A stretch of 64,000 bases of DNA from positions 59,254,487 to 59,318,486 of the forward strand of contig NC_087067.1 of assembly GCF_963678635.1 (NCBI RefSeq). The letters run 5' to 3'. Shown here piece by piece: positions 41,770-54,079 of this stretch. Both the position numbers and the translations under genes were made by a program. The notes beneath the pieces were generated by a model. The model saw nothing but the letters and a program-made list of their open reading frames with translations. It had not been told where the DNA came from and did no database searches. Every line of letters starts with the position of its first letter. Position 1 is the stretch's first letter. This DNA comes from Symsagittifera roscoffensis. Taxonomy: Eukaryota; Xenacoelomorpha; Acoela; Convolutidae.

Positions 41770-42961
41770 CACCACTCGCATAAAAAAGACCCTTTTTCCG
41801 TTAGTTGAAAAAGAAAATTTAACTGATAAAATAAATTTATCAGGACCACAAACAAATGACTCAAAATACGCAATAAATCAAGTCTTTGACCTCCATGACC
41901 CACTTGACACAATTCCCCTATCTAAATTAGAAATTGAAAATATTTTTCTCCCTCCAACAGATAAAGTTACAATTGAAATCAAGAAACAATATCAAAATCT
42001 TGACCCCGTAATTAGACAACTAAAATCATGGCACAAATACAAAACTAAGCCCGTAAAGGCAGATACCACGATTTTAGGAAATAAAACACTTCTCCGATAT
42101 TTCCGAAAATTTAATAATACAACAATTAATGAAAACACAGACCTTCTAGAATATAAACTGAATGATTCTAGAGTCCCCTGTCTCCCTTTAAGTATGATTC
42201 TAATAGCTTTTAACATTTCACATACACCAAACACTAAAGGACACTCTGGATCAGAGAAAACATATTCAAATTTGACACAAAATATTTATTTCCCAAATGC
42301 ATCAATTTGGATAGAAGTACTATGCAATGATTGTATAAGATGTCAGCTAAATAAACCTTATCCAAATTAAAAACAAATAGCACAAAAACAAGATTTCATA
42401 GGACAAAGTTTATATTTTAACCATCGTATTTCATTCGATACAAAAGGACCAATTTCACCATCCTCTGAAGGAAACTCCTACATTATGGTAATTGTTGATG
42501 CATTTACACATTATGTAGCACTCAACCCAGTACCACATTGTAACGCCGATTATGCTTACACAACACTTTATGAACACTGGTTAGCTAAATTCGGATTACC
42601 CGAAATCTTAGTTACAGACAACGGTACAGAATTCATAAATAATGAAATCATCACACTATGTCACTTATATAACAACAAACACAAACCGCGTACATCTCAT
42701 GCATCTTGGACAAACGGTTTAGTCGAAGGTATGAACCGTTCACTACAAGAATATCTTAGATGTATCATAAACGGAAATGATACAGGATACACAGCATGGT
42801 CAGCAAATGTAAAATTGTTTTCCTTAGCATATAATTCACAAATTACGACAACTCTAGGAATGTCACCATACGAAATGGTTTTTAATCAAAAGCCACGTAA
42901 ACCAATTATGTTTACAGCAAACTCTCATAAAAACGCACAAGGTCATTGTCAACCAAAATAA
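41770..42961 (+). pseudogene. Integrase, duplication copy 1
   Basis: The zinc module (H..GHSGSEKTYSN, CNDCIRC) lies near 42220-42350, interrupted by TAA at 42368-42370. The catalytic core has its first Asp in ISFDTKGPI just before the 42485 ORF, then D45 (ILVTDNGTEF) and E81 (NGLVEGMNRSL) counted from 42485. The 36-residue spacing is correct. LGMSPYEMVFNQKPRKP is the usual core end. The ORF stops at 42961. Confidence 0.85.
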
Positions 42962-43113
42962 GACTCAGTTTGTTATAACCTACCATTACACACGCATGAT
43001 GAAGATCATTTTCATCAACCACAATACCTTAAATTAGCCTCCGGTACACACACCGAATGGATTTTAAATAGAGATAAAAAACACAATGAAATTTACCAAA
43101 GAATAACAAAAAA

Positions 43114-43716
43114 TTGTTACAAAGACAAAACATTAACGATCAAATTAATTCACGCTTTACACCAGCCTCAGATTTAAAAATTAGAACATTTGTCTTAATA
43201 CCTAATTTTAATACACAAAAAGGAATTTCTCAAAAATTACAACACCTTCGCAAAGGACCATACCAAATAATTGCCAAACCTACTGACGTAACATATAAAA
43301 TTACCGATTCAGACCAAAAAGAAATTGTTCAACATCGAAACAATCTATTGCCTTACTACCCAAAAGAAAACGCACTACGCGAATTAACTCAATTATGTTC
43401 TTTCACAGGTTTAAAAGTTATTCAAAATCATCCATATACAGAATATGAAATAACTGAACAAAACGGCATTCACCTTGAAAAACAAAATAAAAAACCAACT
43501 ACAACCCAAAACAATACAAAAAAGTTAGGTCAAAAAATACCTCAAAGAGAAAGGAAAAATAGAAAAATGATAGAAAAAATTATACCACAAGAACAAGTCG
43601 AGAAATCAGAACATAGAGAGTCATCACGACTTAGAAATCAACCACGTAAAAAGTACAAAACATTCATCCCACAATCTAAAATATTAAAGAACGTTGAATT
43701 TCAAAAACAGCTTTAA
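43114..43716 (+). pseudogene. Integrase C-terminal GPY module, copy 1
   Basis: A 200-codon frame with LQHLRKGPYQIIAKPTDVTY, the GPY/F SH3-like module of gypsy and retroviral integrases. A Lys/Gln-rich tail ends RESSRLRNQPRKKYKTFIPQ. It is separated from the integrase core by a stop at 42959 and a phase change. Confidence 0.75.
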
Positions 43717-44309
43717 TATTAAAATAAATAATCTTTGCACCACTGAATCATTTTGAACTTTCATTTTTCAAAATAACATGCTGACAAACACGCAACGATT
43801 CTAGTTCAAAATTAGACAATAGGACTCATTCAATCCGTCACCTTCTATAACTATAACACAAACCAATTAGACGAAAGATATTAAACTCCAGACATATCTA
43901 TAACTATAACTTTACAACCTCCAGGTCAAAAATAAGCAAACCACTCAAACTTGACAACTAAAATAAAAACCACCATAATATCATAACCCTCCCTTATCTA
44001 ATAACGCAAGGACCAACAAAATTTTCCCAAATTAGACCTCAAAAACCCCCCAACCAAAAATGAAAAATTAGCCTAAAGTAAAAATACGACCATATTAATT
44101 TAGCCTAAAGTACAAAATCTCAAAAATAACCCAGATCAACTGACAAATAAAAATAAAGCAAAGAAGACCTCCCGAACACCATAAAATTCGCCCCCAACAA
44201 TTTTTCACAAAACTCAACCCACTTGTCAAAAAACCAATAAATAACTCGGCCACACTTGAATATTGCATCAAACAACTAAAAAATTTTCGACCAAGAGATC
44301 GTTTCTTAA
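43717..44309 (+). other. Untranslated stretch between pol and membrane ORFs, copy 1
   Basis: AT-rich with short direct repeats: CTATAACTATAAC twice and TTAGCCTAAAGTA twice. No ORF. Repeated in copy 2. Confidence 0.5.
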
Positions 44310-44507
44310 ATGTTCTTCTCTCGATCAGTTAATCTCTTTAAACATACAATTTTCAACATTTTCAGAAACTTTTTAACAATACTTAATTTTTTATTCATTT
44401 TTCTCTTTGATACTTTTGAAGCTATTATAATAATTTTAATCATTTTTTTTAAATTTTTTAAGTTTTTTACTCCCTATTTGAAATATATCTCCAACTTTCC
44501 CAAATGA
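44310..44507 (+). CDS. Small hydrophobic ORF a, copy 1
   Basis: 65 codons, almost wholly hydrophobic from residue 12 onward (ILNFLFIFLFDTFEAIIIIL), predicting one or two membrane spans. Present again at 48188-48385 with one codon changed. No family recognised; it may be T-rich noncoding sequence that happens to be open. Confidence 0.35.
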   Translation: MFFSRSVNLFKHTIFNIFRNFLTILNFLFIFLFDTFEAIIIILIIFFKFFKFFTPYLKYISNFPK

Positions 44508-44548
44508 TTGACCATATTCACAGGTACGATAACCCAAAGTTTATTTAA

Positions 44549-44650
44549 ATGATAGGAACCATTTTTAGTAGAACAGATATTTTTTTACAATTTCTAATTT
44601 TTATAACATTTTTATCATCCCTAATATTGACAAAATGCAAATGTATAAAA
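44549..44650 (+). pseudogene. Small hydrophobic ORF b, copy 1 (truncated by the duplication joint)
   Basis: MIGTIFSRTDIFLQFLIFIT begins a hydrophobic protein whose complete version is at 48427. At 44651 the frame runs into duplicated RT sequence, creating an artificial fusion frame to 44872. Confidence 0.5.
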
Positions 44651-45641
44651 ACACATCATAAAATACTTCAGGACGAAAATCTGAAGACCGCCTCCGATAA
44701 ATCACACTTCTTTTTAACAAGAGTTAAACTTTTAGGACATAATATAGAAAGAAACACAATCACTCCAGTAAAATCACGCCTTGATGCTATTCAAAAACTT
44801 CAACCACCAACAAAAAAACAAAATCCAAGAATTCCTCGGAATGTTAAATTTCTTAAGCAAGTATGTTTATAAAATGCAACTATATTTAAGATTGTTCTAT
44901 AATATCCTCAGACAACAAAATAATTTTGAATGGACCACTGAACATCAAACACGATTTGAAGAAATTAAAAAAATTTTAACTGAACAAATTTCAAACATAA
45001 TTCCAGACCCAAATCAACTATTCTAAGCAATGTGCGATGCTTCAAATTTTGGCATCGGCGCAGCATAACTACAATCACACAGTGGTACAAATAAAATGAA
45101 CCTTATATCAACAAATTCCCGATTATTCACTCAAGCAGAGCTACGACTCTCAACTCTAATGAGAGAATGTACAGCTATAATTTATACACTTACAGAATAT
45201 GAATTTCTGATACTTGGATCAAAACATCCAACAGTTCTATTCACAGATCATAAACCAATCATTTTTCTCTTTTCACAAAAGTCAAATTCCAATCACCGAG
45301 TTTATAGATTTCAATTAATTCTAATGAAAATTCCAAACTTACATATAATTTGGACAGCAGGAAAAAATCTTGCATTACCAGACACATTAAGTCGAAATAC
45401 ACCAGCTGAATTACTTCCACGAAAAGCTACAGTTGAAATACCCAAAAATATAAAATTTTACCTTGCAAAAGACGAAACATCACCCCGACTAGAATACAAA
45501 TATGCAGTAAAAACTGACATTGAACAATTACAAATAAGTAACCTACAAAAAAATCATTATGAGGTTGATCTACTAGGAGCATCAACTTTCAAACCAATTC
45601 CATACTCACAATGGATAAAAAATAACACCCAACAAAAATGA
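44651..45641 (+). pseudogene. RT thumb and RNase H, duplication copy 2
   Basis: Same content as copy 1, with extra lesions: a 2-bp deletion near 44815 shifting the frame, and TAT to TAA at 45024-45026 after DPNQLF. The shared TAA before the RNase H ORF is also present, so that stop predates the duplication. Confidence 0.8.
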
Positions 45642-45649
45642 ATAAAACA

Positions 45650-46839
45650 CCACTCGCATAAAAAAGACCCTTTTTCCGTTAGTTGAAAAAGAAAATTTAA
45701 CTGATAAAATAAATTTATCAGGACCACAAACAAATGATTCAAAATACGCAATAAATCAAGTCTTTGACCTCCATGACCCACTTGACACAATTCCCCTATC
45801 TAAATTAGAAATTGAAAATATTTTTCTCCCTCCAACAGATAAAGTTACAATTGAAATCAAGAAACAATATCAAAATCTTGACCCCTTAATTAGACAACTA
45901 AAATCATGGCACAAATACAAAACTAAGCCCGTAAAGGCAGATACCACGATTTTAGGAAATAAAACACTTCTCCGATATTTCCGAAAATTTAATAATACAA
46001 CAATTAATGAAAACACAGACCTTCTAGAATATAAACTGAATGATTCTAGAGTCCCCTGTCTCCCTTTAAGTTTGATTCTAATAGCTTTTAACATTTCACA
46101 TACACAAAACACTAAAGGACACTCTGGATCAGAGAAAACATATTCAAATTTGACACAAAATATTTATTTCCCAAATGCACCAATTTGGATAGAAGTACTA
46201 TGCAATGATTGTATAAGATGTCAGCTAAATAAACCCTATCCAAATTAAAAACAAATAGCACAAAAACAAGATTTCATAGGACAAAGTTTATATTTTAACC
46301 ATCGTATTTCATTCGATACAAAAGGACCAATTTCACCATCCTCTGAAGGAAACTCCTACATTATGGTAATTGTTGATGCATTTACACATTATGTAGCACT
46401 CAACCCAGTACCACATTGTAACGCCGATTATGCTTACACAACACTTTATGAACACTGGTTAGCTAAATTCGGATTACCCGAAATCTTAGTTACAGACAAC
46501 GGTACAGAATTCATAAATAATGAAATCATCACACTATGTCACTTATATAACAACAAACACAAACCGCGTACATCTCATGCATCTTGGACAAACGGTTTAG
46601 TCGAAGGTATGAACCGTTCACTACAAGAATATCTTAGATGTATCATAAACGGAAATGATACAGGATACACAGAATGGTCAGCAAATGTAAAATTGTTTTC
46701 CTTAGCATATAATTCACAAATTACGACAACTCTAGGAATGTCACCATACGAAATGGTTTTTAATCAAAAGCCACGTAAACCAATTATGTTTACAGCAAAC
46801 TCTCATAAAAACGCACAAGGTCCTTGTCAACCAAAATAA
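45650..46839 (+). pseudogene. Integrase, duplication copy 2
   Basis: Near-identical to 41770-42961, including the inherited TAA in the zinc-module link. The core ORF is 46363-46839, with TDNGTEF and NGLVEGMNRSL intact and a GYTEWSAN for GYTAWSAN change. Confidence 0.85.
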
Positions 46840-46991
46840 GACTCAGTTTGTTATAACCTACCATTACACACGCATGATGAAGATCATTTTCATCAACCAC
46901 AATACCTTAAATTAGCCTCCGGTACACACACCGAATGGATTTTAAATAGAGATAAAAAACACAATGAAATTTACCAAAGAATAACAAAAAA

Positions 46992-47592
46992 TTGTTACAA
47001 AGACAAAACATTAACGATCAAATTAATTCACGCTTTACACCAGCCTCAGATTTAAAAATTAGAACATTTGTCTTAATACCTAATTTTAATACACAAAAAG
47101 GAATTTCTAAAAAATTACAACACCTTCGCAAAGGACCATACCAAATAATTGCCAAACCTACTGACGTAACATATAAAATTACCGATTCAGACCAAAAAGA
47201 AATTGTTCAACATCGAAACAATCTATTGCCTTACTAACCAAAAGAATACGCACTACGCGAATTAACTCAATTATGTTCTTTCACAGGTTTAAAAGTTATT
47301 CAAAATCATCCATATACAGAATATGAAATAACTGAACAAAACGGCATTCACCTTGAAAAACAAAATAAAAAACCAACTACAACCCAAAACAATACAAAAA
47401 AGTTAGGTCAAAAAATACCTCAAAGAGAAAGGAAAAATAGAAAAATGATAGAAAAAATTATACCACAAGAACAAGTCGAGAAATCAGAACATAGAGAGTC
47501 ATCACGACTTAGAAATCAACCACGTAAAAACTACAAAACATTCATCCCACAATCTAAAATATTAAAGAACGTTGAATTTCAAAAACAGCTTT
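46992..47592 (+). pseudogene. Integrase GPY module, copy 2 (new stop)
   Basis: As copy 1, but TAC to TAA after NNLLPY (47235-47237) cuts the ORF to 81 codons. The remainder is conserved to 47592. Confidence 0.75.
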
Positions 47593-48187
47593 AATATTAA
47601 AATAAATAATCTTTGCACCACTGAATCATTTTGAACTTTCATTTTTCAAAATAACATGCTGACAAACACGCAACGATTCTAGTTCAAAATTAGACAATAG
47701 GACTCATTCAATCCGTCACCTTCTATAACTATAACACAAACCAATTAGACGAAAGATATTAAACTCCAGACATATCTATAACTATAACTTTACAACCTCC
47801 AGGTCAAAAATAAGCAAACCACTCAAACTTGACAACTAAAATAAAAACCACCATAATATCATAACCCTCCCTTATCTAATAACGCAAGGACCAACAAAAT
47901 TTTCCCAAATTAGACCTCAAAAACCCCCCAACCAAAAATGAAAAATTAGCCTAAAGTAAAAATACGACCATATTAATTTAGCCTAAAGTACAAAATCTCA
48001 AAAATAACCCAGATCAACTGACAAATAAAAATAAAGCAAAGAAGACCTCCCGAACACCATAAAATTCGCCCCCAACAATTTTTCACAAAACTCAACCCAC
48101 TTGTCAAAAAACCAATAAATAACTCGACCACACTTGAATATTGCATCAAACAACAAAAAAATATTCGACCAAGAGATCGTTTCTTAA
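47593..48187 (+). other. Untranslated stretch after pol, copy 2
   Basis: Duplicate of 43717-44309. Confidence 0.5.
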
Positions 48188-48385
48188 ATGTTCTTCTCTC
48201 GATCAGTTAATCTCTTTAAACATACAATTTTCAACATTTTCAGAAACTTTTTAACAATACTTAATTTTTTATTCATTTTTCTCTTTGATACTTTTGAAGC
48301 TATTATAATAATTTTAATCATTTTTTTTAAATTTTTTAAGTTTTCTACTCCCTATTTGAAATATATCTCCAACTTTCCCAAATGA
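48188..48385 (+). CDS. Small hydrophobic ORF a, copy 2
   Basis: 65 codons, same as 44310-44507 with Ser for Phe near the end (FFKFSTPYL). Predicted membrane segment; no family recognised. Confidence 0.35.
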   Translation: MFFSRSVNLFKHTIFNIFRNFLTILNFLFIFLFDTFEAIIIILIIFFKFFKFSTPYLKYISNFPK

Positions 48386-48426
48386 TTGACCATATTCACA
48401 GGTACGATAACCCAAAGTTTATTTAA

Positions 48427-49447
48427 ATGATAGGAACCATTTTTAGTAGAACAGATATTTTTTTACAATTTCTAATTTTTATAACATTTTTATCATCCCT
48501 AATATTGACAAAATGCAAATGTATAAAAAAGGCAATCATAACATTTGCCTTAGCAACAATCCTTTTAATTCTTTTCCTTGAAGAATACTACAATAAACAT
48601 AAATTTCTTCACTAAGAAAAATCAATCAGACAACCTTCAAAAATTGCTAACCAACAATCAAACAGTCAGTCTTCACCGACATCATCCCAAGAAAACCCGA
48701 CAAAACCTGCAACTACCCAAAACCCCCAAACATCCACACGAATTTCTTTCCAAGATAACCCATACACTTTTGAAGAACGACACGCTCGCTTATCTGAACC
48801 ATTAGAACCAGTTCAGCGACAAGCACCTCTAAGTGAACCAACATATAACTTGTACCCAACATTACCACATGAATTAAGTAGAATAAGAAATATTAGTCAA
48901 AACCAAAAACAGTTGAAATAAATAGACAAATTATACATCCACGACGAAATAGAAATTTTCAAATCCCCCGAGTTCATTTTGATATACACCAATCCCCATC
49001 ACCAAGTACTCCAGAAAACCCAATTAGCATACTACCGGAAACCCCTACACTTCTTTCACAACGTAGCACCTCAAGTATACCCTCAAATTACTTAGGTTCA
49101 ACACCAACATCTGAACAAATACGTGACAATCCTTTTAACCTCCCCAACCAAACATCACGACTACCATACTGGACAACACACTCATTCACACAAGGTGAAC
49201 CAAATTTAATAACTGACCCAATAGATATATCCACGGATACAACAACATCATCATCACTACCAGAAACAATATCATTACCGTCAACACCATCAATAAGCCA
49301 GATTTCACCAACGCCTTTCCCCCTAAATTTTCCAAACAACCTCGACGCTAGATATCGAGAACAATCATCAACAAATATCCCTTTAAGATTAGATTGGAAC
49401 ACGTTCACAGCACCCCCACCAATTATTTGGACAACATCCAGAAAGTA
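48427..49447 (+). pseudogene. Membrane-anchored Ser/Pro/Thr-rich ORF before env
   Basis: 48427-48615 encodes two hydrophobic segments (IFLQFLIFITFLSSLIL; IITFALATILLILFLEEYY). Beyond its stop at 48613, shifted frames keep coding character to 49447: ARLSEPLEPVQRQAPLSEPT, then SISQISPTPFPLNFPNNLDA. This suggests an N-terminally anchored protein with a long disordered Ser/Pro tail, broken by at least two indels. Function unknown. Confidence 0.45.
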
Positions 49448-49449
49448 AC

Positions 49450-50955
49450 CGACTCCACAATTGGGCACACCATAGACTACAATATAGACAAGACATCCAC
49501 GAAGACAATCGTGACCATAACATCCAAATACTCCAACAAAACTGTCTACAATTAAAATTTGAAATCACGGTTAAACTTAACAACATTGCTCAACATCCTT
49601 ACCCATTAAACCCACCCAATATAACAGCTCAATCGCTACCATCACCATTTATAACAACTGAAGTAATATATAAATACGACAGATATACCAAAAAGATAAT
49701 TGGTTACATCACATTTTATAACCCATACTCAGGATTATCATACACATGTATATTTTAAAAATATTGATACTTCAACAAACCCTTTTTCTAACATTTTCCG
49801 ATCAGAACACAAATCCTTCTCCCCGCACAGGACCCCAGGACTTATTAGTAACACACTACGATTGTGAAGAAAATGAACAAAAAACACTACACAAATATGC
49901 AATAAATCAAGTATCACAATGCGAAACGGAACCACAAACTATAGAAACTACAAACGTAATAGCGACACTGTTTTCAAAAGCCCGAGCAACAACAGTCGTA
50001 GGATATAAGTTTACAGCAACACTTTCCGAAAAGAAATTACACTGTTCACAAGTTTCAAACGGAAATAAAAACCGACTTGACCACGAATCATTCTATCAAA
50101 GTAATATAGAACGACTTCTACATCTAAATCCCGATGATTGTAAAAACGAACTACTCAGATTAAATATCACAAGAAACAAAAACACCGACAGAAAACTAGT
50201 ATATTTTTAAGTCTTCGCCGATTCTATACATCAAGCAGAACTTGAAAGATATCAAGGACATATAAAACAAGATGAAAAATACCCATACAGCGGCTCACAT
50301 GGAAGATTAACTTATGACATACACGATAAGCACTGGATACCACACATTGGTATAAATAATCCATCAAACTGCAAAGCAGACACAAAAAATAAAGGATATC
50401 AAGAAATAATGTTTTTCGATTGGAAAATACAACTCGAAAAATTACAACTCACACGAGATTTATCCGACAACACAATGATCTATCCAGGAATTAGATTACC
50501 TTGTAAAAACGATCAAGGTTATTGTGATCCTACAACACGGACACAAGCAACAATTGTTTGGTTTCCCGAAGATACATGCACAACATTTCAAGTAGCAAAA
50601 ATACACGATAGCAACAAGTCCATCCATCACGAAAACAAAGTACTGGTTTTCGAAATCTCCATAATAACGGAAATAAATTAACACGTTTCCAAATATATCA
50701 AGAAACAGAAATCGCATGCAAATACAGAAACCCACTTCACAAAACACAATATTCTGAAATATTAGTTGAATACGAAAAAGGTTTCGACATGACCACTGGA
50801 AAAATAAAAAATGACCCTTATGCCACAGGTCACCCTCTACACGAAGGAACATCATATATACCAGTTAACTTTCAAAAAGTAATGGTCAACCTGGTGGAAG
50901 ACCAAAGCCACATGACACTAGAAGCACACGTTTACAAGAACTATCACTAATGAAT
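49450..50955 (+). pseudogene. Envelope-like glycoprotein, N-terminal part
   Basis: Coding pattern in shifting frames. The segment before 49740 (VKLNNIAQHPYPLNPPNITA) changes phase into the ORF at 49746 (VTHYDCEENEQKTLHKYAIN). After TAA near 50208 it continues as GRLTYDIHDKHWIPHIGINN and the ORF 50409-50681 with RLPCKNDQGYCDPTTRTQAT. It has many Cys and N-x-S/T sites, as expected of an ectodomain. The assignment as envelope-like rests on position after pol, Cys/glycan pattern and the downstream membrane segment; no fusion motif was identified. Confidence 0.6.
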
Positions 50956-51036
50956 AATACTTATTTTGGTAATATCCACTATGATATCCGCTTAGATATG
51001 AAGTTAGACTACACGATTAGTCGAATTTTTTAAGAA

Positions 51037-51915
51037 ATGTCACTCTCCGAATTAGAAACACTTCACCAACTATGCGAATTAGAAAGAACACAAATCCTAC
51101 AATCACCCGCACTAGCAGTATTAAAAATACCCTACGCAGGATATTTACTATCAGGAAATAGATCAAATTTTCTAGACTACGAAGGAAACATTTTATGGTT
51201 TTATACTTGTACCAAAAAAGTATCACCACTATATGTTTTTGAAGATAAACAATGCTATAAAAGAATCCCTATCTTTTATAAAAATAAGGTACATTTTGTA
51301 GACACACTTTCAAGACGAACATATTTTTGGGATACCGCAGTCCCATGTGGATCAGAAAATAGCCACAATGTAGTACAATTGAACCCTGATGAAGATAACT
51401 ATTATCTTCTTACTCCATACCCCACGTTAATGCAATCACTCAAAAAATTTTTACCTGAAAGGATAAGAGCTATTGCTCGTAATCCAAATATTGATTTACA
51501 ATCAATTGGAATATATTCAAAATCCGATATCCAACACCACATTAGAACACAACAATTCCAAGAACTATTAACACAAATGGACACTATACAAAGACAATCA
51601 AGTGACCAAAATCTACGCAAACCTGCCGAAACCGCAGGATTTGCAGATATTTATACACAAGATTATTGCGGATATTTTAAAGACATTAAAGACTATATAT
51701 ATCTAAACGGTGAAAAATACAGACCACAAGATAGTTCACCTATAAATATTTTTAGCTTTGTTACACTAAAAAATGAAATTCGCGATTTTCTAGGATGGCC
51801 CTATTACATCTTAGAAAAATTAACTATCCTATACGCAATGTTTAACTTTATAGGATTTCTTTTTTCACTTTTAAAAGGAATCTATAACACATGCGCTATA
51901 CACACACACAAGTAA
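51037..51915 (+). pseudogene. Envelope-like glycoprotein, C-terminal ectodomain and membrane segment
   Basis: A 292-codon frame. Ectodomain stretches such as AGYLLSGNRSNFLDYEGNIL and FWDTAVPCGSENSHNVVQLN are followed by a hydrophobic segment near residues 262-285 (ILYAMFNFIGFLFSLLKGIY). A CA-repeat (51899-51911) just after it shifts the frame: this ORF stops, and the sense frame continues at 51891-52319. Confidence 0.6.
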
Positions 51916-52319
51916 ATAGACAAGCAAGTGTAGCACGCATACTATTTGCAGGATTTTTTGGAATTTTTTCATCATCAATTAACAAAATTCTTCTAGACGC
52001 ACAAATAAAAGAATATAATACAAAAATAGCGACAAGACAAAACACATACGACGAAGAACATAATAACATAGAAGTAACACCTACCGCACCACAATTGCCA
52101 CCCCTACCACATAACCATCCATTAACCTTAGTCCCACGAAATTTCCGAAACCTAGCAAAAACACATAACCCAAATTTTAGACAAAACATATCGCAAAGTC
52201 CCATACAACATATAATGACACATCATTCACAAGATGATAATACATATGAACAAATTATAGAACAACTTCATACCACCGCTTTTCAGTCTCAAAATAATCA
52301 TTTATTTAGCCCACGATGA
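51891..52319 (+). pseudogene. Envelope-like C-terminal tail after a CA-repeat frameshift
   Basis: 142 codons starting within the CA run: ASVARILFAGFFGIFSSSIN (second hydrophobic segment), then a Pro/His/Asn-rich tail ending at 52319. The overlap of two frames precisely over CACACACACA points to replication slippage. Confidence 0.6.
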
Positions 52320-53416
52320 GCCGACAACTTGGATCCTTACACCGATCAAATTCCCACCCAACCAACCTCCATACTCCAATCCAAATAATCCCACTTTTTG
52401 CTTTCCCACCACCCGATTTCCCAACCATTAATACTTCTTCAAGCATGAGTTCGGATACTAACTCAGAATTTTCAGTTTTGTACTCCATTTCACAACTTAA
52501 TAACCCTAATATAGAAACCCCTGACGACTTTGCAGACTCCGAACCATCTCCATCCAATAGTTTTCAAACCAACTCCTCAGTTTTTTCTACTCCTTCCGTT
52601 TCTACTCCTTCTTATGCTTCACAAGTAACCCCAACCTATTCTCCATTTCATTCCGACCGATCATCTAATACTTCTCCAGATACCCCCCAAATCTCCTAGG
52701 AACTCAATAATTTTATCACCCTACAACAACAGCTAATACACCCTAACATCCTCACTATAAATCAAATTTCATCCACAATAGAATCCTCAAACCCACCTAC
52801 TCCTACACCCTTCTCAACTTACACTGCATCATTAGCACAACCATCCACATCCACCGAATCATCAAATAGCACTCACCGAGCTTATCGCACTTTTAAAAGA
52901 AAATTCCCGAACCATCCATTCCCGACCAAACCAGGAACAGCCTGCGAACTTATTAATCATCCACACCACACCAGCACGAAAGATTTTCTAGCAATCACCC
53001 TACCCTCATTCCCACAATATACTTTAAACACACCTAACGACACTAACGACACACGTAGTTTTGTAGATGAACATGTTTTAATGCCGACACTTCACTGGAC
53101 AGCATATTATCATTTTACTAAACCCCTTTGGCTGCCACTATCTAATACTCATTACGATATAGAAAAGAATAAAGATATGCTATATAGACTCACCGCAACA
53201 CTAACACCTAGACAATTTACTCATATAGGATATAAAAAATCACTAAAAACATTCACTGCACCCCGAGCTAACGAATTTACAATAGAATATTACGACCATA
53301 ATATCATCCGAACTAATCAAGACCAATTTCTAGATGACGACCGCTTCGCTAACCCACAACTAACAGAAAAATTCTTCTTCAAAACGTCCTCTAACCTCTA
53401 CGCTATAGATTCATGA
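52316..53416 (+). pseudogene. 3' ORF of the giant element, Ser/Pro/Thr-rich, one TAG
   Basis: Starts ATGAGCC, overlapping the stop of the previous ORF (ATGA). The frame is open for 366 codons to 53414 except for one TAG at 52697-52699. The N-terminal third is Ser/Thr/Pro-rich (SVFSTPSVSTPSYASQVTPT). From about 52880 a more ordered part begins, with PTLHWTAYYHFTKPLWLPL. It is cut by the inserted repeat at 53394 and resumes at about 54080. Unknown function; a lineage-specific accessory protein is possible. Confidence 0.5.
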
Positions 53417-54079
53417 TACCTTTAAGCTAACGTGCTATTTGTAATATAATAGTCTGAGATAATGTCTTTAGCATTGGGTGTACTTAATAGCTGGATCAAA
53501 ATGAACACAATTTGTCGCAACAATTGGATCGCAACAAAATTTGCGAATTAGGTTTGAAAAAAAGAGTTCATACTATAACACAAGCTATACTTGTGTAATT
53601 ACACTACATTATGATTTCTTCAAAATAATCTGGCAAAATACTCTTTGCGGCTAAATTGTAATTTTCGTAAAATCTTAAGCGTTAAACCATATCCATCATC
53701 AACCAATCATATCCATAAGCAAATTCATATCGCAGCAAAAATTTACCGATTCTGAATCGATTTCAAGTGAATTCTAAAAATGCAAAATTATCTAAAAGAA
53801 CTATCGTGTAGGTTTTTCAGAAACAATAGAGTCAGATTTCTCTAGAGCGCATCTACTTTAGTCGGTATGTTTCTTCGAAGTATATGCTCTTAAATACAAA
53901 ACCTAATGACGAATAGTCCGTGTGACCTGTCCAGCTCTGTTAAGTCTGGATAAGCAGCGAAGCTCTCGAGAAGTCTGCGGAGGAGTGATGGGAAAAAGAC
54001 GTTCCTCTGGGAGGGACAGGTGATGTCCGAGTAGCTCTCCAGAGGAGCTGCAGCTGAGGAGTGTGACGTCCTTGAATAA
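53394..54079. repeat. Dispersed 0.65-0.69-kb repeat, copy A
   Basis: 686 bp starting ACCTCTACGCTATAG and ending CTTGAATAA, shared with 58359-59004 apart from a 40-bp block and scattered changes. It interrupts the 3' ORF of the giant element, whose coding sequence continues directly on its right side. No clear target duplication or terminal inverted repeat seen. Confidence 0.85.

Larger units (their letters stand above)
40771..44650 (+). repeat. Tandem duplication, copy 1 (3880 bp)
   Basis: ACACATCATAAAATACTTCAGG at 40771 recurs at 44651, and everything to GTATAAAA at 44650 recurs to 48528. Copy 2 is 2 bp shorter because of a deletion in an A-run near 44815. Only scattered substitutions separate the copies. 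Confidence 0.95.
44651..48528 (+). repeat. Tandem duplication, copy 2 (3878 bp)
   Basis: Second copy of 40771-44650. Its right end returns to single-copy sequence at AAGGCAATCATAAC. Confidence 0.95.

Noticed and set aside
44549-44872. 107-codon frame joining a hydrophobic start to RT sequence
   Set aside because: The joint is the tandem-duplication breakpoint, so the fusion is incidental.
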